Source of the DNA: Pokkaliibacter sp. MBI-7
GTDB lineage: Bacteria > Pseudomonadota > Gammaproteobacteria > Pseudomonadales > Balneatricaceae
NCBI RefSeq assembly: GCF_029846635.1
Contig: NZ_JARVTG010000002.1
Span: 496,001 to 560,000 of the forward strand
Direction: 5' to 3'
Length of the DNA stretch: 64,000 bases
The position numbers and the translations under genes were made by a program. The notes beneath the pieces were generated by a model. It had not been told where the DNA came from and did not search any database. It saw nothing but the letters and a program-made list of their open reading frames with translations. Below are positions 1 through 9,605 of this stretch, piece after piece (the first letter of the stretch is position 1; each line of letters opens with the position of its first letter).

Positions 1-1
1 A

Positions 2-1516
2 GGGATTTGCTTTCCTCCTGTACAGCAGCAGCTGAAGGTGACAGATATTCCCGTTCGTACCAGCGACAGCATAAATACTCCCGTCTTACCGGCTGGCAGT
101 GTGGAGAGCAGCAAGCTCTCCGGGCCTGCAGAGTCTGTTCAGGGACAAGGTGTCACTGCGCCTCCGGAAGGCGAGCAGATATCTGCCAGCAGCGCGGGCT
201 CATGGTTTTTGGCGGGACAGGCTGACTTCCTGCAGCTGCTGAAACAGCAGAGTAGCTGGGTCATTGTGCTGGCCTTCTTTATTGCCGGTCTGGGTCTGTC
301 CTTCACGCCCTGTGTGTTTCCAATGATTCCCATTCTTTCCAGCATGATTGCGGGCCAACAAGGGATGATGTCCAGCCGACGTGCTTTTTTTCTTTCCCTG
401 ACCTATGTGCTGGCCATGGGAGTGACCTACACGATCGCGGGGGTGATCGCTGGATTATTTGGCGCCAATCTTCAGGCACAGCTACAAGCACCATGGATAC
501 TGATCTTGCTTGCTCTGTTCTTTGTGACCTTTGCGCTGGCGATGTTTGGGGTGTTTACCCTTCAGTTGCCCTCAGCATTGCAAAGTCACATTAGTGTTGC
601 TGCCAATCGGAAGAATGGGAGCGGATGGCTTGGAATTGCCATGATGGGCATGCTTTCAGCACTGATTGTTGGACCCTGTGTGGCTGCTCCGCTGGCTGGC
701 GCATTGATCTTCATCGGCCAGCAGGGGAGTGCAGGGCTTGGCGCGGCAGCACTCTTTGCCATGAGCCTTGGGATGGGGGTGCCATTATTGATAGTCGGCA
801 CGTCTGCGGGGCATATCCTGCCGAGAGCCGGCGCCTGGATGGAATCGGTCAAGCACGTTTTCGGCGTACTGATGTTACTGATGGCTTTGTGGCTGTTGGA
901 GCGCGTATTGCCACTGGGATTAGTGCTGGCTTTGCTGGCCATTGTATTGCTGCTGGCGGCTGTCGTGTTGGGCGCATTACAGCCTCTTGATAATAATGCC
1001 GGTGCGGGAAGGCGTCTGGGTAAGGGTATTGCACTGCTTGTGCTGTTGTACTCAGTCGTATTGCTGGTGGGACTGGCAGGTGGTAGTCGCAATCCACTTG
1101 CTCCCCTGGCAGTCTATGCGGAGAGTAGTCATGAAGGTAACGTCAGTACGGAGTTGAATTTTCACACTGTCACGACCTGGGCGGAATTACAGCAGCAGCT
1201 GGCTCAAGCCAAAGAGCAGGGGCGTCCGGTGATGATGGACTTTTATGCTGACTGGTGTATCTCCTGCAAGGAGCTGGACGCTTTTACCTTCAAAGATGCG
1301 GCTGTCATGCAGGAGCTGAAAAGCTTTCACCTGATCCGTGTTGATCTGACCGCGAACACGGCAGACCATCAGCGCATGTACAAATTTTACGAGCTGGTTG
1401 GCCCTCCAGCGTTGGTTTTCTATTCCTCTCAGGGTGATCTGATGCGGTCGATGAGCTGGTCTGGCGTATTGTCAGCCGAGCAACTGTTGCGTCACCTGTC
1501 CAGGATGCCCATCTGA
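2..1516 (+). CDS. dsbD: Thiol:disulfide interchange protein DsbD, 5' end cut by window
   Basis: DsbD passes electrons from cytoplasmic thioredoxin across the inner membrane to periplasmic DsbC/DsbG. The frame is open to the left window edge and begins with GICFPPVQQQ, which resembles the end of the N-terminal alpha domain, so the gene is incomplete at its 5' end. An internal GTG at 38 is not the real start. The central membrane domain has the two redox cysteines expected of the family, in FTPCVFPM (about 302-325) and VGPCVAAPL (about 669-695), within about eight hydrophobic segments. The C-terminal thioredoxin-like domain carries WCISCK (about 1253-1270). All visible redox motifs are intact. 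The gene stops 221 bp before cysB. Confidence 0.93.
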   Translation, partial: GICFPPVQQQLKVTDIPVRTSDSINTPVLPAGSVESSKLSGPAESVQGQGVTAPPEGEQISASSAGSWFLAGQADFLQLLKQQSSWVIVLAFFIAGLGLSFTPCVFPMIPILSSMIAGQQGMMSSRRAFFLSLTYVLAMGVTYTIAGVIAGLFGANLQAQLQAPWILILLALFFVTFALAMFGVFTLQLPSALQSHISVAANRKNGSGWLGIAMMGMLSALIVGPCVAAPLAGALIFIGQQGSAGLGAAALFAMSLGMGVPLLIVGTSAGHILPRAGAWMESVKHVFGVLMLLMALWLLERVLPLGLVLALLAIVLLLAAVVLGALQPLDNNAGAGRRLGKGIALLVLLYSVVLLVGLAGGSRNPLAPLAVYAESSHEGNVSTELNFHTVTTWAELQQQLAQAKEQGRPVMMDFYADWCISCKELDAFTFKDAAVMQELKSFHLIRVDLTANTADHQRMYKFYELVGPPALVFYSSQGDLMRSMSWSGVLSAEQLLRHLSRMPI

Positions 1517-1645
1517 CCTGAGGCAAGCCCGGAGTCCTGCTGTTGAGCGTCGCTTCGGGCTGGCAAGCTTCATCTTTCAGGATCGGCATGGTGCACGGAT
1601 ACAATTCTCACTTGTGAAATCCCATGGCCTTATCTAAATTATCGA

Positions 1646-2712
<1,067 letters not shown>

Positions 2713-2727
2713 CGCCTGATGCTCTCT

Positions 2728-2763
2728 CCCCGCTGCGATATCTGATCTGCAGCGGGGCTTTGT
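2728..2763 (+). terminator. Rho-independent terminator after cysB
   Basis: CCCCGCTGC (2728-2736) pairs perfectly with GCAGCGGGG (2749-2757) around a 12-nt loop, followed by CTTTGTATT. It lies 16 bp after the cysB stop and 25 bp before the end of convergent pabB, so it may serve both genes. Confidence 0.75.
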
Positions 2764-2781
2764 ATTACGAGCTTGCTGCAA

Positions 2782-4146
2782 TTAAGCCAGCGCTCTGAGC
2801 AAATTGCCTATCTTGCTTAAGGTCTCCTGATACTCCGACTCCTCAACGGAGTCTGCGACCAGGCCGCCTCCCGCCCAGCAATGCGCCTGACCCTGATGGA
2901 ACAGCACTGTTCTGATGGCGATATTGGTGTCCATACGACCGTGCAGGCTGATGTAGCCGATGCTGCCGCAGTAGACGCTACGCCTGTGAGGCTCCAGTTC
3001 TTCAATGATTTCCATCGCGCGAATCTTGGGGGCGCCGGTAATAGAGCCGCCGGGAAAGGCTCCCTTCAGCAGGTCGAGACGGTCAGCTGAGTTGCGTAGT
3101 CTGCCGGTTACTGTACTGACCAGATGATGAACGTTGGGGTAGCTTTCCACGTCAAAAAGCAGTGGCACCTGAACACTCCCAACCTCGCAGCTTCGGCCAA
3201 GGTCATTGCGCAGCAAATCGACGATCATCAGGTTCTCTGCACGATCCTTCTCGCTATTGCGCAGTTGCTCCATCAGTTGTTGATCTTCATTAGTGGTCGT
3301 GCCTCTTGGAATGGTGCCTTTGATCGGCTTGGTTTCCACCTGAAGTTGATTAACAGCCAGAAAACGCTCTGGCGAAAGGCAGCAGATGTCACCTTGGGGC
3401 AAAGAAAGGTAGGCAGCAAAAGGAGTAGGGGCCTGCTTACGCAGTCGAAGATATGCCTGCCAGCTATCCCCCCGGAAATTTGTGCTGAAGCGTTGTGCCA
3501 GATTGACCTGATAACAGTCACCTGCATGAATGTAGTCTTTGACGCTACGGAACTTTTCACCGTATTGAGCCCGATCCATGTTGCTTGACCAGGGGGACGT
3601 CAGTTCAAAAGCAGAAGGTTCTGATGGTGCTTGCTGAGAGAGGTAACGCTGGATAAGAAATTCAGCAGAGTAGGGGCATTGAGGATGGATGACCAGCCAG
3701 CTTGATTGTTTGGCATGATCGGTAACCCTTGCCCAGGAGTACAGCCCTAAATACATGTCGGGCAAGGCTATATCGTGATCTGCCAGCTGCGGCATATGTT
3801 CAACAACTCTGCCCAGATCATATGACCAGTAACCTAACAAACCGCCATAAAAGGGAATGTCAGGATGATCGGTGTCGGTGCTGATCTGCCCGAAGCGCAA
3901 CAGCAGGTGCTCTGTCGCCAAGAAGGGATCGTCCGGGCAGGGCAATATCCTCCCTGAGGCATCCTGCAAACAGATACCTTGGCCGGGGGTGTAAGAGAGT
4001 ACAAAGAGTGGATCGCAGGCAGCGATATCAAATCGGCCATCGCGTGAGTGGGGCGCGTTGGAGTCGAGTAGAACAGGGTATGTTCCCGCCTTGATGCCAA
4101 CAAAAGCATCTTCAGCATTCAGATATGGCAGTGAAATAAATTGCAC
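2782..4146 (-). CDS. pabB: Aminodeoxychorismate synthase component I
   Basis: PabB makes 4-amino-4-deoxychorismate from chorismate using ammonia delivered by PabA; it is the first committed step of p-aminobenzoate and folate synthesis, in the cytoplasm. The 454-aa product has the N-terminal anthranilate-synthase-I-like region and the C-terminal chorismate-binding domain, with KPIKGTIPRG, the GSITGAPKIRAMEII block and RMDTNIAIRT. The PIKG lysine is the one known to act in PabB, which favours PabB over TrpE. The start is GTG at 4146, supported by CAGGAG eight bases upstream. A 238-bp divergent gap separates it from the next gene. PabC, the next enzyme, is encoded at 13039. Confidence 0.92.
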   Translation of the reverse strand: MQFISLPYLNAEDAFVGIKAGTYPVLLDSNAPHSRDGRFDIAACDPLFVLSYTPGQGICLQDASGRILPCPDDPFLATEHLLLRFGQISTDTDHPDIPFYGGLLGYWSYDLGRVVEHMPQLADHDIALPDMYLGLYSWARVTDHAKQSSWLVIHPQCPYSAEFLIQRYLSQQAPSEPSAFELTSPWSSNMDRAQYGEKFRSVKDYIHAGDCYQVNLAQRFSTNFRGDSWQAYLRLRKQAPTPFAAYLSLPQGDICCLSPERFLAVNQLQVETKPIKGTIPRGTTTNEDQQLMEQLRNSEKDRAENLMIVDLLRNDLGRSCEVGSVQVPLLFDVESYPNVHHLVSTVTGRLRNSADRLDLLKGAFPGGSITGAPKIRAMEIIEELEPHRRSVYCGSIGYISLHGRMDTNIAIRTVLFHQGQAHCWAGGGLVADSVEESEYQETLSKIGNLLRALA

Positions 4147-4384
4147 TCGAACGACTCCTGGTAGCGAAGCAGGGAATTCTACCCAGCCAGATAAGAAAGG
4201 TGTAGGCTAACAACGGTTGGCTCCTGGAGCCCATAGTTCTGGTATATCGCGATGTGACTCAATGTTGCTGATTCTGAGGTCCGGAAATCAGCCAGGTGAC
4301 AGAGAATAGGGTGGCTACTTTCATCTGCTCGCCAGTGATATACCGCAGTTTTGTTCCAAACCCGCAGTCTCGCAGTCGGAACTC

Positions 4385-5254
4385 ATGATCCAGCAAAGTT
4401 ACTCAGTGGTACGCCGCAGTTTTTCAGTGAACGGCGTAGATGTTTCCTATCAGATATATACCAACAATGTTGCCTCTTCTTCCGAACGCTTGTTGCTGCT
4501 GCATGGCGCGGGTGTGGCAGGGGAGCTGACCTGGTCTGCGATTGTCGAGCATCTGGATCATTGGGGTCAGATACTCGTGCCGGATTTGCGAGGAATGGGG
4601 GAAACCCGTTACCTGGACGGCAGTGAATCCACTTTTACCGTGCAGGAAGTGTGTGATGATGTTGTGCGTCTGCTGGATCAGCTCGGGTGGTGGCGTTTCG
4701 ATCTGGGTGGCTACTCCTTCGGGGGGTTAATAGCCATGTTGCTTAAGCAGCGTAATCCTTCACGAGTGGGACAGCTTTATCTGCTGGAGCCTGCACTGCT
4801 GGACCGAGCCGATATCAATGAGGTCAGGAGTATTCGTGAGCGTTACTCTGAGGCGGCACAGCATATTCGCCAACAGCATGATCCCAGTGATGGAATTCGT
4901 TTGTTTCTCGATACCATTGCGCCGGGGCGCAATCGATCAGACAAAACCGAGTCTATGACGATCAGCCGTTTGGCAGAGCGACCGTTAGGATTTGCCAATG
5001 CACTGGACTCTGTGACTCGCTCGGCCCATGAGGTCGAGCGGGATCAGTTGCTTGAGCATTTACAGCACGCAGAATTATTTGCGGGTGGGCGTAGTGTTCG
5101 CGAGTTGCATGATCACTATCTTCATCTGGCCAGGCAAAACACCATGGTTAACTACCATGAGGTGAAAGGTACGGATCACTCGTTGCCTTATCAAAAACCA
5201 CGGCAGATTGCCCGGTTGATGAACGAGGCACGTCAACGCTATACAAACAGTTAG
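4385..5254 (+). CDS. Alpha/beta-fold hydrolase
   Basis: A 289-aa protein of the alpha/beta hydrolase superfamily; substrate unknown. Visible elements are the oxyanion motif HGAG (40-43), the nucleophile elbow GGYSFGG with Ser111, and a C-terminal GTDHSLPY supplying the likely catalytic His. No signal peptide is seen, so it is probably cytoplasmic. It stands just upstream of the HAD phosphatase gene, where Pseudomonas relatives usually carry rluC. Members of this superfamily include esterases, C-C hydrolases and haloperoxidase-like enzymes; the sequence does not decide between them. Confidence 0.8.
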   Translation: MIQQSYSVVRRSFSVNGVDVSYQIYTNNVASSSERLLLLHGAGVAGELTWSAIVEHLDHWGQILVPDLRGMGETRYLDGSESTFTVQEVCDDVVRLLDQLGWWRFDLGGYSFGGLIAMLLKQRNPSRVGQLYLLEPALLDRADINEVRSIRERYSEAAQHIRQQHDPSDGIRLFLDTIAPGRNRSDKTESMTISRLAERPLGFANALDSVTRSAHEVERDQLLEHLQHAELFAGGRSVRELHDHYLHLARQNTMVNYHEVKGTDHSLPYQKPRQIARLMNEARQRYTNS

Positions 5255-5312
5255 TGTTTAACGCTTTTACCTGGCGGATGTTTGGAGTCGCAATAAATTT
5301 ACGGGATGGCTG

Positions 5313-5972
5313 ATGTACAAACTGATCATATTTGACTGGGATGGAACGCTTATCGATTCTGCACAGCGAATCACACAATGTATGCTGCGGGCAGCCAAAG
5401 ATGCCGGGCTTGCTCAGCCGAGCGCTAGTCAGATCAGGGAATTGATCGGGTTGGGTTTGCCTGAAATGGTTGAAGCTTTGTTTCCGGGGATATCTCCTCA
5501 ATCCAATCAGTATTTCCGGACAATCTATAGTCATCACTTTTTTGATGCAGATCAGCAGCCATCTCCGACATTTCCTCACGTCAGAGAAACGCTTACCGCA
5601 TTGCGAGAGGCTAGTTACTCTCTGGCGGTGGCAACTGGGAAAAGTCGCCGTGGACTAGACAGAGGAATGCAGAATACTGGCCTGGGTGAGTATTTTTCAG
5701 CATCGCGCTGCGCTGATGAGACGGCCTCCAAGCCCCATCCTCAAATGCTTTTTGAGCTGCTGGAGCATTATGGGGTACAGGCAAGCGACGCGCTGCTGGT
5801 AGGGGATACCAGTTTTGATTTACAGATGGCGCAAGCGGCTGGTATCGACTCTACAGCTGTTCTCTATGGCGTACATGGTGCGGAGCGGCTGGAACCCTTT
5901 GCGCCGAAAGCTTTCTTCACTTCAATTCGCGATATTGTTCATTGGCTTACGGAAACTAAGGAGAAAGGGTGA
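5313..5972 (+). CDS. HAD-superfamily phosphatase, phosphoglycolate-phosphatase-like
   Basis: 219-aa HAD subfamily IA hydrolase. Motif I DWDGTLID (residues 8-15) provides the nucleophile and acid aspartates, motif II is VATGKSRR, motif III is the Lys in SKPHP, and motif IV is VGDTSFDLQMA. It resembles the Gph-like proteins encoded before sppA in Pseudomonas and related genera, which probably remove phosphate from small metabolites; the substrate is not shown by sequence. Its stop overlaps the sppA start by 4 bp (GTGA), implying co-translation. Confidence 0.87.
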   Translation: MYKLIIFDWDGTLIDSAQRITQCMLRAAKDAGLAQPSASQIRELIGLGLPEMVEALFPGISPQSNQYFRTIYSHHFFDADQQPSPTFPHVRETLTALREASYSLAVATGKSRRGLDRGMQNTGLGEYFSASRCADETASKPHPQMLFELLEHYGVQASDALLVGDTSFDLQMAQAAGIDSTAVLYGVHGAERLEPFAPKAFFTSIRDIVHWLTETKEKG

Positions 5973-6994
5973 GCGACTCTAATTGGCGGCCGGAAGGATC
6001 CGATCAACAGGATACAAGTAGCACTGGTGTGGACAAGGACTTCTCTGGTCAGCCGCTGGAGGTGCGCACCAATAAGGAATGGCGCCTTATTGAGAAAGTC
6101 GTACTTGGGTTGTTCAGGGAGCAACGCAGGGCAAGACGTTGGGGGATCTTCTTTAAGCTCGCTACGCTGGGCTACTTCATCGTTATTCTTCTGCTCGCAT
6201 GGCCTAGTGCAGAGACCGAGTTGGGGGCCAAGGATCACGTTGCTCTGATCGACCTGAAGGGTGTTATTGCGGATGGTGAGGAGGCAAGTGCGGACGCTAT
6301 CAATGCTTCATTGCGTGATGCCTTTGCTGATGCTCATGCCAAAGCAGTCATTCTGCGTATCAATAGCCCAGGCGGCAGTCCCGTGCAGGCCGGGCAGATC
6401 TACGATGAAATCAAACGTCTTCGAGGGTTGCATCCTGACAAGAAGCTCTATGCCGTGATCGATGATATCGGAGCTTCAGGAGGCTACTATGTGGCAGCCG
6501 CTGCGGACGATATCTATGCTGATAAAGCCAGTATCGTCGGTTCCATTGGCGTTATTTCATCAGGCTTTGGGTTTGTGCAGCTGATGGATAAGTTGGGCGT
6601 TGAGCGCCGAACCATGACATCAGGTAAATACAAGAACCTGTTGGACCCTTTCAGTCCTCGGTCTGAGGAGATTGACCAGCGTTGGCAGGCGATGCTGGAT
6701 GTCACTCATCAGCAATTTATCGATGAGGTGAAGAAAGGACGTGGTGACAGACTTAAGGATGCGCCGGACTTGTTTACTGGTATGGTCTGGACCGGACAGC
6801 AAGCGGTGACTCTCGGGCTGATTGATGGCTTGGGTAGCGTAGATAGTGTTGCCAGGGAGGTTGTTGGGCTGGATGAGGTGCAAGACTATGCACCAGAGAT
6901 GTCGCCTTGGCAAAAACTGACCAGAGAATTTGGTGTCAGTGTTGGTCGAGGGGTATCGCAACAGCTGGGTTTGGATTTGCCATTGATGCACTGA
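5969..6994 (+). CDS. sppA: Signal peptide peptidase SppA, short S49 form
   Basis: Membrane serine protease of family S49 that degrades cleaved signal peptides in the inner membrane. The 341-aa length matches the short, one-domain form rather than the 600-aa E. coli type. One membrane segment (about 61-78) anchors the catalytic domain. The nucleophile is Ser170 in GASGGYY; the general-base lysine is expected in SGKYKN (Lys220/222), about 50 residues later as in Bacillus SppA. The start GTG overlaps the stop of the HAD gene. A strong terminator follows, separating it from convergent maf. Confidence 0.9.
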   Translation: MSDSNWRPEGSDQQDTSSTGVDKDFSGQPLEVRTNKEWRLIEKVVLGLFREQRRARRWGIFFKLATLGYFIVILLLAWPSAETELGAKDHVALIDLKGVIADGEEASADAINASLRDAFADAHAKAVILRINSPGGSPVQAGQIYDEIKRLRGLHPDKKLYAVIDDIGASGGYYVAAAADDIYADKASIVGSIGVISSGFGFVQLMDKLGVERRTMTSGKYKNLLDPFSPRSEEIDQRWQAMLDVTHQQFIDEVKKGRGDRLKDAPDLFTGMVWTGQQAVTLGLIDGLGSVDSVAREVVGLDEVQDYAPEMSPWQKLTREFGVSVGRGVSQQLGLDLPLMH

Positions 6995-7025
6995 GTTATC
7001 CAGTCTGGACATGACTGATAAAGTA

Positions 7026-7060
7026 AAGGCGCAGGAACATGTTTCTGCGCCTTTTTGTTT
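7026..7060 (+). terminator. Rho-independent terminator after sppA
   Basis: AAGGCGCAGGAA (7026-7037) pairs with TTTCTGCGCCTT (7042-7053) with one G-T wobble and a CATG loop, followed by TTTGTTT. It lies 31 bp after sppA and before the end of convergent maf. Confidence 0.85.
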
Positions 7061-7074
7061 AAAGTGAGAGTGTT

Positions 7075-7683
7075 TTACTCCAACGTCAAAATATCAATCC
7101 CTTCATTCATCAGCATCTGTGTTAGTCGGATTAAGGGCAAACCAATCAGGCTCGATGGATCACTGCCACGCATTTCTTCAAATAGTGCAATACCCAGCCC
7201 CTCTGATTTGAAACTGCCTGCGCAGTCATAAGGTTGCTCTCGTAGCAAATAGTGATGAATTTGCTCTTTCGTTAATTGTCGAAAGCGCACATCAAATTGC
7301 ACTACGTCTAATTGATACTTACCAGACTGGCTATTCAGCAGGCATATGCCAGTGAAAAAACTCACAATCTGACCTGAACTCATGGAGAGTTGTGTAAAAG
7401 CATTGTCATAGTTACCGGGTTTGCCGAGACAGTGACCGTTGAGCGAAGCAACCTGATCTGAACCGATGATGAGCGAATAAGGATGCTGGTTAATAAGGCT
7501 TTCTGCTTTCGCCCTGGCTAGACGCTGAGCCAGAGCATCGGCTGCTTCGTCTGGCTGGGCTGTTTCGTCTGCGCTGGGGCTGGTGCATACAAATGAAGAG
7601 GTAAGTGTGGAGAGTAATACTTTGCGGTATGGACTGGTGGAGGCCAGAACTATCTGCGGAGGATTGGAAGAAGGCATTTGCAT
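7075..7683 (-). CDS. maf: Maf/YceF nucleotide pyrophosphatase
   Basis: House-cleaning pyrophosphatase that hydrolyses non-canonical NTPs; the YceF branch prefers 7-methyl-GTP. The family signature LASTSPYRK is near the N-terminus, with SDQVA and GSFKSEGLGI further on. I start at ATG 7683, giving 202 aa, close to YceF. A longer frame from GTG 7737 would add 18 residues with no family similarity and no clear ribosome site. It is the only reversed gene in the 5.3-19.2 kb cluster and diverges from yceD, so the 155-bp gap between them should hold promoters for both directions. Confidence 0.88.
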   Translation of the reverse strand: MQMPSSNPPQIVLASTSPYRKVLLSTLTSSFVCTSPSADETAQPDEAADALAQRLARAKAESLINQHPYSLIIGSDQVASLNGHCLGKPGNYDNAFTQLSMSSGQIVSFFTGICLLNSQSGKYQLDVVQFDVRFRQLTKEQIHHYLLREQPYDCAGSFKSEGLGIALFEEMRGSDPSSLIGLPLIRLTQMLMNEGIDILTLE

Positions 7684-7838
7684 GGAGCCGCTCTGGAGTG
7701 GACAATAGGCGCGGAGTCTAACATTAATATGCCTCACGCAAAGGTTGCGGTGTTCTGTTACACAGCACCGGGGTTAATACATTATGTATGTAATTGACCT
7801 TTGACACTGCCGGGGTTGGTGAATATCATTGCGCGCTT

Positions 7839-8357
7839 ATGTCGAATCAAGCATTTCCGGCAAAAATTAACCCACGTAAGTGGGCTGAAAAAGGGAGCTC
7901 CTGGACCGGGGAACTCCCTCTATCCCATTTCACGCGTCTGGTTGAGTCGCTGCAGGGCTCTGCAGGGGTTGTGAAAGTGTCAATGGAGTTTGGCGTGGAT
8001 GAAGAGCGTATTCGCTTTGTGCGAGGTGATCTTCATGCTCAGGTTGAAATGACCTGCCAGCGTTGTCTGGAGTCAGTGAAGTTGGCAGTGGAGAGCGACT
8101 TCTCCCTGGGGATCGTCTGGCACGACGAAGCTGCAGCAAATTTACCGTCACATTACGACCCTTTGATCGTGAGTGATGAGTTTGTTGAGATGCTTCCCGT
8201 GTTGGAAGACGAGCTGATAGTCAGTTTACCTCTCGTGCCTCTGCACGAAGATTGTGAGGTCAAGACTGAGTACGGCGAGGCGGTCGAAGAAGTATTGGAC
8301 GAAAGGCCAGCGTCCAATCCGTTTGATGTGTTAACACAGCTGAAATTGAAGAAATAG
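7839..8357 (+). CDS. yceD: YceD/DUF177 family protein
   Basis: 172-aa member of the DUF177 family, encoded next to rpmF in most bacteria and linked in E. coli and plants to 23S rRNA accumulation. The paired cysteines in TCQRC and a later Cys in HEDC are the conserved family positions, probably binding metal. ATG 7839 ([17 protein letters not shown]) aligns with the usual N-terminus; an upstream TTG at 7794 is less likely. The next gene, rpmF, starts 19 bp later. Confidence 0.88.
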   Translation: MSNQAFPAKINPRKWAEKGSSWTGELPLSHFTRLVESLQGSAGVVKVSMEFGVDEERIRFVRGDLHAQVEMTCQRCLESVKLAVESDFSLGIVWHDEAAANLPSHYDPLIVSDEFVEMLPVLEDELIVSLPLVPLHEDCEVKTEYGEAVEEVLDERPASNPFDVLTQLKLKK

Positions 8358-8376
8358 ACTTAGGAGCTTCTTAGTC

Positions 8377-8559
8377 ATGGCAGTACAACAGAACCGTAAA
8401 ACCCGTTCTAAGCGTGGTATGCGTCGTTCTCATGACGCTCTGAGTGCACCTGCACTGAGCGTTGATGCAACCAGCGGTGAAACTCACCTGCGTCACCACG
8501 TTTCTCCAGACGGTTTTTATCGTGGTCGTCAAGTAGTAGCAAGCAAGTCTGAAGACTAA
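8377..8559 (+). CDS. rpmF: 50S ribosomal protein L32
   Basis: 60-aa basic protein of the large ribosomal subunit. It opens [20 protein letters not shown], the typical L32 N-terminus, and ends in GRQVV. No zinc-binding Cys pair is present, as in E. coli L32. A TAGGAG ribosome site precedes the ATG. It lies between yceD and plsX, the standard arrangement in Gammaproteobacteria. Confidence 0.97.
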   Translation: MAVQQNRKTRSKRGMRRSHDALSAPALSVDATSGETHLRHHVSPDGFYRGRQVVASKSED

Positions 8560-8561
8560 TT

Positions 8562-9587
8562 TTGCCACTGCGCACAACCATTGCAGTTGATGTGATGGGC
8601 GGGGACTTCGGTCCCCGCGTTACCCTCCCCGCTATTTTCAAGTTTCTCTCCTCACAGCCTGATGTCGATGTGCGTCTCTACGGTGCGCAAGATGTCCTTT
8701 TGCCGTTTGTGCAAAAGCACGAAAGTTTGGCTGCGCGGATATCTGTTGCATTTTCCCAGTCTGATATTGCTATGAGTGATAAACCATCTCAGGTTTTGCG
8801 CAGTAAGCGTGATTCTTCTATGGCAATCGGGCTACGGGCGCTGTCAGAAAGAGACGTCGATGCTATGGTCAGTGCCGGCAATACCGGTGCGCTGATGGCA
8901 ATGGCGTGTACCATTCTCGGACGTCTTGAGGGGGTAGATCGTCCAGCTATTGCTACCACTCTTCCTACTCGAAAAGGGCAATGCTTATTGATTGATTTGG
9001 GGGCGAATCTGGAGGCGACTTCTCGCCATCTTCATAGCTATGCCATTATGGGGAGTGTGCTCGCAGCACTGATGACAGGGCGGGTTGATCCTGGAATTGC
9101 TTTGCTGAATGTAGGCGAAGAACCAGTTAAAGGTAGTGGGGTGGTGCAGGCTGCGGCCGAGATTCTGGCTAATGACAAGAGGCTTCGCTTCATTGGCTTC
9201 GTAGAAGGTGATGGGATGTTTGAAGGGCGAGCTGATGTGGTTGTCTGCAATGGCTTTGTCGGCAATGTTGCTTTGAAAACGGGTGAAGGAGTTGCGCGTC
9301 TTATTGTGGACTCTCTCAGTGAGTATCTCAAGGCACACTGGTACAGTCGATTGCTTGCGACGATGTTGATGCCTTCTTTGCGTGCTTGGGGGAAAAGGTT
9401 TGAGCCTGCTATATATAACGGAGCAGTATTGGCGGGTGTAAACGGGTGTGTTGTGAAAAGTCACGGTGGTGCAAGTGAGGCTGCATTTCTTAATGCGCTG
9501 AACTATGCTGCTATGCTGACTCGATTAAAGCTGCCAGCCCGACTGCAGGAAGCTTTGGTAGATTCAGATATTTCAAGTGCTACCTAA
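8562..9587 (+). CDS. plsX: Phosphate acyltransferase PlsX
   Basis: Converts acyl-ACP to acyl-phosphate, the acyl donor for PlsY in phospholipid synthesis; peripheral to the inner membrane. The 341-aa product has AVDVMGGDFGP at the N-terminus, SAGNTGALMA and the glycine-rich FVGNVALKTGEG block. The only start that keeps the conserved N-terminus is TTG at 8562, two bases after the rpmF stop, so translation probably depends on coupling to rpmF. It is followed closely by fabD. Confidence 0.95.
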   Translation: MPLRTTIAVDVMGGDFGPRVTLPAIFKFLSSQPDVDVRLYGAQDVLLPFVQKHESLAARISVAFSQSDIAMSDKPSQVLRSKRDSSMAIGLRALSERDVDAMVSAGNTGALMAMACTILGRLEGVDRPAIATTLPTRKGQCLLIDLGANLEATSRHLHSYAIMGSVLAALMTGRVDPGIALLNVGEEPVKGSGVVQAAAEILANDKRLRFIGFVEGDGMFEGRADVVVCNGFVGNVALKTGEGVARLIVDSLSEYLKAHWYSRLLATMLMPSLRAWGKRFEPAIYNGAVLAGVNGCVVKSHGGASEAAFLNALNYAAMLTRLKLPARLQEALVDSDISSAT

Positions 9588-9605
9588 TAGAAAGAGAGAG
9601 TGTGC

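Noticed and set aside
586..1092. 168-codon minus-strand open frame inside dsbD
   Set aside because: Low-complexity Ser/Ala/Pro-rich translation without family similarity; it lies fully opposite the well-supported DsbD membrane domain.
3124..3588. 154-codon plus-strand frame inside pabB
   Set aside because: Antisense shadow of a clearly conserved enzyme; no motif and no ribosome site.
8985..9464. 159-codon minus-strand frame inside plsX
   Set aside because: Opposite strand of PlsX conserved blocks; composition unlike a real protein.
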